Position numbers and translations under genes: made by a program. A stretch of 16,108 bases of DNA from Lachnospiraceae bacterium (GTDB taxonomy: Bacteria; Bacillota; Clostridia; Lachnospirales; Lachnospiraceae), in the NCBI GenBank assembly GCA_900764225.1, contig CAAFNG010000400.1, positions 1-16,108 of the forward strand. The letters are read 5' to 3'. Of this stretch, positions 1 through 5,832 are shown in pieces. The notes under the pieces were generated by a model. It had not been told where the DNA came from. It was given only the letters and a program-made list of their open reading frames with translations, and made no database searches. The first letter of the stretch is position 1; each line of letters opens with the position of its first letter.

Positions 1-22
1 AACTTGCGGAGGTCATTTTTTT
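1..22. terminator. Probable terminator arm cut by the window edge
   Basis: Twelve bases beyond the stop codon of the 1106-residue surface protein gene, the plus strand reads AACTTGCGGAGGTCA followed by seven T (16-22). This looks like the right arm and T-tract of an intrinsic terminator. On the minus strand it would be the A-run and left arm of a bidirectional hairpin. The matching arm would lie outside the window, so the hairpin itself is not seen. Confidence 0.35.
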
Positions 23-33
23 GTTTGTAAACC

Positions 34-3000
34 TTATTTCCCTGTTACTTTACAGCTCTTCTTTTTCGAACCGCTTTGTACTGTGATCGTTGCAGTCCCT
101 TTGTTCACACCTTTGACTACGCCTTTTGAGGTTACAGTTGCAACCTTTGTGCTAGATGATCTATAAATAATGTTCTCATCTGTATTCTTTGGTGCTGCTA
201 CTGCTTTGATAGTAAAGGTTTTTCCTTTGGAAATTGTCTTGTTTTTTGGAACTCCGGAAAGCTTGGTAGTTTTTACCAAGGTGTTCTTTACAGTAACCTT
301 GAAAGATTTTGTTGTCTTACTCTTCAAGGTAACTGTGACTGTAGTTGTGCCTGTCTTTTTTCCTGCTGTCAGCTTGAATGTTCCATTACTTTTTACGGAT
401 GATACTTTCACGATCGCAGAATTCTTTGAGGTAACCTTTGTCACATAATCCCCTTTTGCAAAACCTGTTGCTTTAAAAGCAGACGTGGACTGACCTTTTT
501 TCAGTTTCAGAGAAGATGCAGTCAGACTAATGGCCGGTTTCAGCTTTGCTGTGCTCTTCTGCTTTTGAATCACAGTTCCACATACCTTACAATGGCTTCC
601 TTCTGTCTTTCCTGTCTTAAATACGGTTGCCGCAACTGCAGCATCTTTTATTTTTGTATGTCCTTTAGCCGAAATACTTACCTTTTTTTCTTCACCACAG
701 ATCGTACATCTCTTGATCTGACTTCCTTTTACTGTACATGTAGCTTTTTTTATAATGGTTTCTGTCGTCCAAGCGTGAGTATGCTCTGCAATATCGATAT
801 TATATGTTTTACGAATAACCTGATTCCAGTTTCCATCTCCGGTTTTCTTCATAAGTGTCAATGCAACCCATGTCGAATCAACTTTTTTTCTGGTGAGGAT
901 TGGAAGATCTTTACCTGCTACCTTTTTCAGAGTCCATGTATTACTGTCATAATCATACTCTGTCTTTCCGGTACTTTCATCTTTCCATGAGTTTATTGTC
1001 ACTTTCATATTGGAGCTTGTTACATTAATCGGGTTACCCTTTCCTTTCTTGTACTGCACGATCTTTATTCCCAAATTTGAAAGATCGACACTTTTGCCAA
1101 CAGCCGGATTGATCGTTTTTCCTGATTTATCTTTCAGAGTCTTTGGCAGGAGCACATATTCACTGACTGTAAACCAGATATCCTTTCGGAATGCTTCTTT
1201 ATAGCCTCCTTTTCCGTTCGGAATCTGTACTGACACATAACAACAGCCACCACCACTGAAGTCACCGGATTTGATCAGAAGATTTTTCCCATCCTGGGAA
1301 ACAGATATTTCGCCCAGCTTCGACGTTTCTATAATCTTCAGCTTATAATTTTTTACACTCTGATAATTCTTTGTTTTATCTACCAAATCCGTTTTGATCG
1401 TCATCTGACTGTTTGGCAACATCGAACTATCTCCAGTACCGTTTTCCAAAGAGGTCCCCAAAGCATAAGAGCTCTGTTCTTCACTGTTATCGTTATGATC
1501 CTTTTCGTAAATATTATCGTCTTTATATTCCGGCAAAATATCCAGATTATACTGACGGCTGGCGATCTGGCTCCATTTTCCATCCGCATCCTTTTCCATG
1601 GCGGTCAAACTAAACCATGTACCATAAGCAGATGCTCTTTCCAGGATTGGAAGCTCCTGGCCCGGAACACTGATCCATTTCCAGTTTACATTGTCATAAT
1701 CCCATCGTGTTTCGCCCGTACTCTGATCTGTGTTTGAAGATATCACGATCTTATAATTATTTCCAGTTACCGGAATTGGATCGCCTTTTCCGTTTTTATA
1801 ACGGACAAGCTGTGGTTTCATATCTTTTACAATATCGATCTGCTGCCCTATTTCAGGATTGATCACATTTCCACTTGCATCCGTGATATCTTCTGGCAGG
1901 ATCACATATTCACTGACTTCAAACCCGATATCCCTCCGGAAGGCTTCCTGATATCCGCCATTTCCATCCGGAAGTTGTACCGATACATAGCAGCATCCCA
2001 TGCCGGTCCTTTTGCCGGATTTGATCAGAAGGTTTTTTCCATCCTGGGAAACAGAAACATCTCCCTTCTTTGACTGGCTTAGAATTTCCAGTCTGTAATC
2101 ACCTATCTCCTCATAATTCATTTTATTAACCAGCCTTGTTATAACCGTCATCTGACTGTTCGGCAGCATTGCTCCATTTCCGGTCGTGCCCTCAAATCCA
2201 CACTGCAGATTATAAGTACTTTTTTCCTCACTGTTATCGTTATGCGCTTTATCATCGGTCTGTAAGCTTCCAACTCTATACCGACGGCTGGCGATCGTGA
2301 TCCAGTTTCCGTCTGCATTTTTTTCTTTTGCTGCCAGTGTAAACCATGAGTCATTCTCTGCTGTTCTTTCAAGGATGGGAAGCTCCTGGCCCGGAACATC
2401 AATCCATTTCCATGCACTGGTATCATAATCCCATACAATTTCATCCATGTTACTAATTGTCCATGATTCTATTACAATCTTATAATTATTTCCGGTTACC
2501 GGAATCGGGTCGCCCTTTCCATCTTTATAACGGACAAGCTGTGGCTTCAGATCTTTTTCAATGTCAATCTGTTCTCCGACCTCCGGGTTAAGCTCATCCC
2601 CGCCAGCATCTCTGAGATTCTCCGGCAGGATCATGTATTCACTGATATTGGCTGATAAATCATACATGCCAAGATCTGTTCCGTCCTTCGTAACCTTTAC
2701 TTTAAATGAAATAGGACCCGTTATATTATAAGATTTTATGACAATGTTATTACCATCCAATGATATATCCGCTTTCCCAACATAATTCAAGTCGGAATCG
2801 TACGGTGGCAAAATCTCCATCTTATATTCAGCCGAGGGATCATCCTGCCATGAACCATTCGCTGTTTTGTGCATCATCCAGGTGTTGATCGTTATCTGAC
2901 TGTTTGGCAGCATCGGATCACTTTGTGCTCTGTCCACATAATCATAGTGAAACTGATACTCTTCTGCAATTGTACCTGCCGCTTCCGAAGCTCCCGAACC

Positions 3001-3354
3001 ATCACTGAAACTCTCACCTTCTTCGTCCGAAAAAATCTCTGAAACAGTGTCATCTTCTTCCGGTTCTTCTGCTTCCACCACTTCCCCGGCTTCTTTTCCG
3101 GTCAGGTCTTCTTCCTGAATATCTTCTGCTTCATCCGGAAGTTCTGCCGTTTCATTTCCGCTGTTTTCCTCACCTTCTGTCATATCTGCTTCTGTTGTCT
3201 CTGCCATCTCTGTCTCTTCATTGTTCTCACTCTGACTCTCTACCAGTCCGGCATCCTCTGTGAGTTCTTCTGCTGTCACCGGCATTACTACGCCTGTACT
3301 CTTCGAAAACGTAAGTGCCATTGCCAGAAGCACCGCTATTTTCTTTTGTTTCAT
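34..3354 (-). CDS. Large secreted surface protein with three tandem 248-residue repeats and C-terminal Big_2 domains
   Basis: A 1106-residue protein of unknown function, probably exported and cell-wall associated. Residues 1 to about 28 form a Sec signal peptide (MKQKK, hydrophobic core, VTAEE). Residues 29-125 are acidic low complexity with two FSD motifs (108-110, 116-118). Three tandem repeats follow, each opening with MLPNSQ at residues 148, 396 and 645. Their shared elements are SEY-[MV]-[IL]-LP, VRYK-[DN]-GKGDPIPVT, and WDYD...PGQELPILER. Repeats 2 and 3 carry a vicinal Cys pair (454-455, 704-705) that repeat 1 lacks. Residues about 858-940 hold a His/Cys module (HTHAW, CTIC, HCKVC). 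Two Ig-like segments finish the protein, the last a clear Big_2 domain (about 1027-1106). There is no LPXTG, SLH or C-terminal membrane segment. The start is supported by GGGGGA six to seven bases upstream. An adhesin or substrate-binding role is possible but not shown. Confidence 0.9.
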   Translation of the reverse strand: MKQKKIAVLLAMALTFSKSTGVVMPVTAEELTEDAGLVESQSENNEETEMAETTEADMTEGEENSGNETAELPDEAEDIQEEDLTGKEAGEVVEAEEPEEDDTVSEIFSDEEGESFSDGSGASEAAGTIAEEYQFHYDYVDRAQSDPMLPNSQITINTWMMHKTANGSWQDDPSAEYKMEILPPYDSDLNYVGKADISLDGNNIVIKSYNITGPISFKVKVTKDGTDLGMYDLSANISEYMILPENLRDAGGDELNPEVGEQIDIEKDLKPQLVRYKDGKGDPIPVTGNNYKIVIESWTISNMDEIVWDYDTSAWKWIDVPGQELPILERTAENDSWFTLAAKEKNADGNWITIASRRYRVGSLQTDDKAHNDNSEEKSTYNLQCGFEGTTGNGAMLPNSQMTVITRLVNKMNYEEIGDYRLEILSQSKKGDVSVSQDGKNLLIKSGKRTGMGCCYVSVQLPDGNGGYQEAFRRDIGFEVSEYVILPEDITDASGNVINPEIGQQIDIVKDMKPQLVRYKNGKGDPIPVTGNNYKIVISSNTDQSTGETRWDYDNVNWKWISVPGQELPILERASAYGTWFSLTAMEKDADGKWSQIASRQYNLDILPEYKDDNIYEKDHNDNSEEQSSYALGTSLENGTGDSSMLPNSQMTIKTDLVDKTKNYQSVKNYKLKIIETSKLGEISVSQDGKNLLIKSGDFSGGGCCYVSVQIPNGKGGYKEAFRKDIWFTVSEYVLLPKTLKDKSGKTINPAVGKSVDLSNLGIKIVQYKKGKGNPINVTSSNMKVTINSWKDESTGKTEYDYDSNTWTLKKVAGKDLPILTRKKVDSTWVALTLMKKTGDGNWNQVIRKTYNIDIAEHTHAWTTETIIKKATCTVKGSQIKRCTICGEEKKVSISAKGHTKIKDAAVAATVFKTGKTEGSHCKVCGTVIQKQKSTAKLKPAISLTASSLKLKKGQSTSAFKATGFAKGDYVTKVTSKNSAIVKVSSVKSNGTFKLTAGKKTGTTTVTVTLKSKTTKSFKVTVKNTLVKTTKLSGVPKNKTISKGKTFTIKAVAAPKNTDENIIYRSSSTKVATVTSKGVVKGVNKGTATITVQSGSKKKSCKVTGK
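790..2913 (-). repeat. Three in-frame tandem repeats of about 745 bp within the surface protein gene
   Basis: Repeat starts, marked by the codons for MLPNSQ, lie at 2913, 2169 and 1422, a period of 744-747 bp. Copies 1 and 2 are also close at DNA level: the segments around 2481-2545 and 1750-1815 are nearly identical and encode GNNYKIVI and VRYK-x-GKGDPIPVT. Copy 3 is more diverged and leads straight into the His/Cys module. This points to internal duplication, with the copy 1/copy 2 half more recent than copy 3. Confidence 0.85.
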
Positions 3355-3381
3355 AAGATTCCCCCATTTCTTAAAATGCTA

Positions 3382-3461
3382 TAATTATAAACAAAACGCC
3401 TCAGTCAATTGCTGCATCGAAGTAGATGTGTAAATGTTTTGAGGCGTTATGTCTATAATTA
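3382..3461. promoter_or_regulatory. 22-bp inverted repeat in the leader of the surface protein gene
   Basis: The arms are 3382-3403 and 3440-3461. They match at 20 of 22 positions, with a 36-base spacer. Each arm holds GAGGCGTT and TATAATTA, so TATAAT points outward on both strands. Read on the minus strand, the inner stem AACGCCTCA/TGAGGCGTT is followed by TTTTGTTT, which resembles an intrinsic terminator with a long loop. It lies between the promoter at 3499-3527 and the start codon at 3354. It could therefore be an attenuator, a terminator for the upstream anti-sigma transcript, or a dyad operator. Confidence 0.6.
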
Positions 3462-3498
3462 ATCATTATTTAATTTTTCTGAAAATTCATGTAGAATT

Positions 3499-3527
3499 AT
3501 TGTAACTTATAAAATGATCCGTGTAAA
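3499..3527 (-). promoter_or_regulatory. Sigma-A-type promoter for the 1106-residue surface protein gene
   Basis: On the minus strand the -35 is TTTACA (3522-3527), the spacer is 17 bases and the -10 is TACAAT (3499-3504). Each box differs from consensus at one position. It starts 17 bases past the anti-sigma stop codon. It would give a leader of about 135 nt that contains the 22-bp inverted repeat. Confidence 0.6.
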
Positions 3528-3543
3528 GGTTATTTTCTTCCAT

Positions 3544-4326
3544 CTATTTTTCAATAACTTCCCCTGCCATGTCAACCAGCTCATCAGCAGACAACTTACC
3601 ATCTAACTGCAGAAGCTGATACTGTATGCCATCTTTTTTCCAGGTGACACTCTGAACCTTCAGCACTTCCACTTTGGAAGAACCACAGCTGAACACAAGT
3701 TTTCCGCTGGCTTCTGCCGCCTTATCCTCTTCTGTCAGTTCATAATCTGCAGGTACAGTTTTGTTTATATAATGTGTATAGTATATTTTTGTACCATTTA
3801 CATCTGCAATATTTTCACCGAACGGAGCAACTTCCGAATTAAATTTTTCCTGTGAAAAAATAACCTCGTCATTATCTTTCTGATAAGTAAAAGAAACGGA
3901 TCTGAATTTTTCCACCACATTATTGTTATCATCCTGCAGTCTGTTTTTCACGATATTTCCATCTTTGAAGCGATATCCATTTTGAAATGTGTCTATCAGT
4001 ACAGGCTCATAACCGATATCTTTTCTGACCTGCGCTTCCGTTGGAAGTGTTCTGTAATCCGGTCTGGATAAAGATGAACCTATCCAGCTTGAAATCGTTC
4101 CTGTTGCCGCAAAAGCAGTTACTCCGATCGTCAGCGTCGCAGCTATTAATAAAGGTATCAGTTTCTTTTTAGATCTCATAGTCATCTGCTTCCTTTCACT
4201 ATCTGCGAAGTCAAGCTTTGCATGCACGCTTCGCCTGATATTTTCTGTGTCAATGTCAAGCGCACTGCCGGAAATATCTGTCTGTTCATTTATCTTTAAG
4301 TCTCTGAGCAAATCCTGTTTCCTCAT
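3544..4326 (-). CDS. Probable membrane anti-sigma factor with DUF4367-like C-terminal domain
   Basis: A 260-residue protein that probably binds and holds the ECF sigma factor encoded immediately upstream. Residues 1-52 are hydrophilic and cytoplasmic. They contain IRRSVHAKLD (30-39), a short helical motif of the kind seen at the N-terminus of clostridial sigma partners. One membrane helix follows at about 56-75 after RSKKK, so the remaining 185 residues face outward. The C-terminal 100 residues (VTWKKDG-x-QY ... LSADELVDMAGEVIEK) resemble DUF4367, a domain common in such clostridial proteins. The start codon overlaps the sigma factor stop (ATGA, 4323-4326) and has a strong GGAGG (complement 4334-4338) seven bases upstream, so translation is probably coupled. 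No zinc-binding (ZAS) HxxxCxxC motif is present. The role rests on gene order and topology, not on a recognised anti-sigma domain. Confidence 0.82.
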   Translation of the reverse strand: MRKQDLLRDLKINEQTDISGSALDIDTENIRRSVHAKLDFADSERKQMTMRSKKKLIPLLIAATLTIGVTAFAATGTISSWIGSSLSRPDYRTLPTEAQVRKDIGYEPVLIDTFQNGYRFKDGNIVKNRLQDDNNNVVEKFRSVSFTYQKDNDEVIFSQEKFNSEVAPFGENIADVNGTKIYYTHYINKTVPADYELTEEDKAAEASGKLVFSCGSSKVEVLKVQSVTWKKDGIQYQLLQLDGKLSADELVDMAGEVIEK

Positions 4327-4868
4327 AATCTTTCCTCCGCTTCTGATAAAATTTTTCTGAGTTTTCTTTTACCTCTCGAAAGCCTGGTCTTGACTGTAGA
4401 AATATTAAGTCCCATTGCATTTGAGATGTCTCTGATCTTTTCATCAAATTTATACCGTCTTACAAAAATTTCATTATCCGGCTCGCCTAAGCTCATAACG
4501 GCATTCCACACCAGATCTGTTTTTGATGTCTCTTCTGCCAGATTCCTTTCATCCGGTATTTCAACATCCTCAATGGATGTGTGATCCTTTTTTCTGTTCA
4601 GCCGTTTCAGCCCAAAATTACGCGCCACTGCTGCAATATATGACCGCAATGTACCTTTTTTCAGATCTATGTATTCCGCATTTCTCCAGAGTGTAACAAA
4701 TACATCTGATATGATTTCCTCAACATCCTCTTTTGGAAGTCCGCTCCCGGCCATATTGTACAAAACAGTACTCAGATAAGGAGTATAAATCTCGATCGCT
4801 TCATCTATAGAATTCTCTTCTCTGTTTCTAAGGCGCTGCAAAAGTACCTCTTCATCTGCCATTTTCAA
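4323..4868 (-). CDS. RNA polymerase sigma factor, extracytoplasmic-function (sigma-70) family
   Basis: The 181-residue length is normal for an ECF sigma factor. Region 2 covers about residues 22-92: IYTPYLSTVLYNMAG, then the core-binding segment DVEEIISDVFVTLWRN (48-63), then LRSYIAAVARNFGLKRLNR (74-92). A short linker leads to region 4 (about 118-175) with a helix-turn-helix, IRDISNAMGLNISTVKTRLS (145-164), ending in the basic RGKRKLRKIL. The gene overlaps the membrane anti-sigma gene by four bases. The start used has a weak AGG seven bases upstream, and a second ATG two codons in is possible. The leader carries an inverted repeat (4891-4915) and an ECF-type promoter candidate (4959-4984). 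This suggests that the factor drives its own operon. The inducing signal and the other targets cannot be read from the window. Confidence 0.93.
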   Translation of the reverse strand: MKMADEEVLLQRLRNREENSIDEAIEIYTPYLSTVLYNMAGSGLPKEDVEEIISDVFVTLWRNAEYIDLKKGTLRSYIAAVARNFGLKRLNRKKDHTSIEDVEIPDERNLAEETSKTDLVWNAVMSLGEPDNEIFVRRYKFDEKIRDISNAMGLNISTVKTRLSRGKRKLRKILSEAEERL

Positions 4869-4890
4869 CCTGCTTTCTTTTCTGATATCC

Positions 4891-4915
4891 GGCGAAAATA
4901 ATCATTTATTTCGCC
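4891..4915 (-). promoter_or_regulatory. Leader hairpin upstream of the sigma factor gene
   Basis: GGCGAAAATAA (4891-4901) and TTATTTCGCC (4906-4915) form a stem with one bulged A around a TCAT loop. It ends 22 bases before the sigma factor start codon. No T-tract follows on the minus strand, so it is unlikely to be a terminator. It could affect RNA stability or translation, or act as an operator. A 16-bp AT-rich perfect palindrome (4927-4942) lies just upstream. Confidence 0.5.
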
Positions 4916-4958
4916 ATTTGTGTTCAATTAAAAGCTTTTAATCTTTACACTCTTATAT

Positions 4959-4984
4959 ATCCTGCAAAAACATAAAAAGTTTCA
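4959..4984 (-). promoter_or_regulatory. Candidate ECF-type promoter of the sigma/anti-sigma operon
   Basis: The minus strand reads TGAAAC (4979-4984) followed by TTTTT, a 16-base spacer in total, and then GGAT (4959-4962) and ATATAAG. TGAAAC with a following T-run is the typical -35 of Firmicutes ECF sigma factors such as SigW. The -10 differs from the SigW CGTA. Spacing is right for autoregulation, but this is pattern matching on one site. Confidence 0.45.
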
Positions 4985-5015
4985 CTTCACCATTTATTTT
5001 CAAAAAAAGTATAAC

Positions 5016-5044
5016 AAAAAGAGGTCATCATTTCGACAACCTCT
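5016..5044 (-). terminator. Intrinsic terminator of the HD-domain gene
   Basis: On the minus strand AGAGGT plus TGTC pairs with GATG plus ACCTCT around a GAAAT loop, a 10-bp stem with two G-U pairs. TTTTTG follows (T-run complement 5016-5020). It lies 80 bases past the HD gene stop and before the sigma operon promoter. Confidence 0.8.
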
Positions 5045-5124
5045 ATTTCTATACCAATTCAAAAAATCAATGTATCAAAAGGCAGAAGCTCATAGCATCA
5101 ATTGCTGCGTCATGAACAGAAATT

Positions 5125-5691
5125 TCATCTCCGGGCATCCCTGATCTTCTTCACACTGTCCTCTCTTACCTGTTCACGCAGCTCTGTCAGATATTCTGAG
5201 AATTTTACCTGCTCATTTCCATAAGTCATCTGCAGATCATACTCCAGCGGAATCCAGGTTTTAATATCGGATTCATTGTGCTGGATCAGGGCTTCCAGCT
5301 TGTCCAGAGCTTTATAGATCCTGGCCTCCAGAGTCTGCTGCTCTTCCATTTCCTCATAAAGCTCCGCCATCTCTTTGCAAAACGGTTCCGGCAAAGATTC
5401 TACCCATTCTCCCAGCACATCCGCCTCTTTCTCAGAATCTGCCTTTGTCTTTTCGAACGTCGGGATATCCCCGGTAAAAGCTTCTCCCAGATCATGAATC
5501 AGGCACATTTTCATAAGCTTCAGAAGATCCGCCTCCGGAAATTCATCACTGACCAGATACGCCATCAGCGTGATCCGCCAGGAATGCTCCGCAACACTCT
5601 CACGCCTGCCGCCGGATGTGTAGCAGTGACGGACGGCATCTTTTAAGTGTTCTGCGAGGGAAAGAACTTCTATTAGTTTTTCCGGCTTCAT
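5125..5691 (-). CDS. HD-domain phosphohydrolase, YfbR/HDDC2 5'-deoxynucleotidase type
   Basis: A 188-residue cytosolic protein. The metal-binding HD motifs are in order: AEHSWR with His36, LIHDLGE with His66-Asp67, and ALDKLEAL with Asp130. The N-terminal GGRRESVAEHSWR matches the conserved Arg-x-x-SVAEH segment of YfbR-like enzymes. That family hydrolyses deoxyribonucleoside 5'-monophosphates using a divalent metal; substrate choice here is inferred from the family only. The middle of the protein (83-125) is unusually acidic and helical. The start codon has GGAGG (complement 5702-5706) ten bases upstream. The gene is flanked by terminators on both sides (5016-5044 and 5755-5796) and has its own promoter, so it appears monocistronic and unrelated to its neighbours. 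Confidence 0.9.
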   Translation of the reverse strand: MKPEKLIEVLSLAEHLKDAVRHCYTSGGRRESVAEHSWRITLMAYLVSDEFPEADLLKLMKMCLIHDLGEAFTGDIPTFEKTKADSEKEADVLGEWVESLPEPFCKEMAELYEEMEEQQTLEARIYKALDKLEALIQHNESDIKTWIPLEYDLQMTYGNEQVKFSEYLTELREQVREDSVKKIRDARR

Positions 5692-5730
5692 CTTCGCATA
5701 TCCTCCCTTTGTTTTATATTAACGGTTCCC

Positions 5731-5739
5731 ATTATACCA
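5731..5739 (-). promoter_or_regulatory. Extended -10 promoter of the HD-domain gene
   Basis: The minus strand reads TGGTATAAT, a full TGn extension and perfect -10 box, 40 bases before the start codon. The -35 position at 17-base spacing (TTTTTA, 5754-5759) is poor and lies in the T-tract of the preceding terminator. Extended -10 promoters tolerate a poor -35. Confidence 0.65.
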
Positions 5740-5754
5740 TATCTTATCAGCATT

Positions 5755-5796
5755 AAAAAACCCCGGAACAGCACTCTGCTGTACTCCGGGGTTTTT
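5755..5796. terminator. Strong bidirectional intrinsic terminator closing the transporter operon
   Basis: CCCCGGA (5761-5767) and ACAGCA (5768-5773) pair with TGCTGT (5777-5782) and TCCGGGG (5785-5791). The loop is three bases and there is a two-base bulge. Six A precede and five T follow, so it can act on both strands. On the minus strand it ends transcripts of the DUF4430 protein gene 37 bases past its stop. Confidence 0.92.
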
Positions 5797-5832
5797 ACTT
5801 CACATTTCTGCGATTTTAATTTTATAATTTGT

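Noticed and set aside
34..60. LPXTG or other sortase signal at the C-terminus of the two giant proteins
   Set aside because: Both end within Big_2 beta-strand sequence (CKVTGK, CKVTVK). There is no LPXTG-like motif, hydrophobic segment or basic tail.
1401..2444. Two similar minus-strand open frames (1401-1589, 2148-2444) in another frame of the surface protein gene
   Set aside because: They are out-of-frame shadows of repeats 1 and 2. Their resemblance reflects the repeat, and neither has a start site signal.
3382..3461. The 80-bp inverted repeat as a miniature transposable element
   Set aside because: The flanking bases show no clear target-site duplication, no second copy is present in the window, and its place in a leader with a T-rich tail fits a regulatory hairpin better.
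3405..5107. Shared TCAATTGCTGC in two intergenic regions (near 3405 and 5098)
   Set aside because: Eleven-base matches are expected many times by chance in 16 kb, and the contexts differ.
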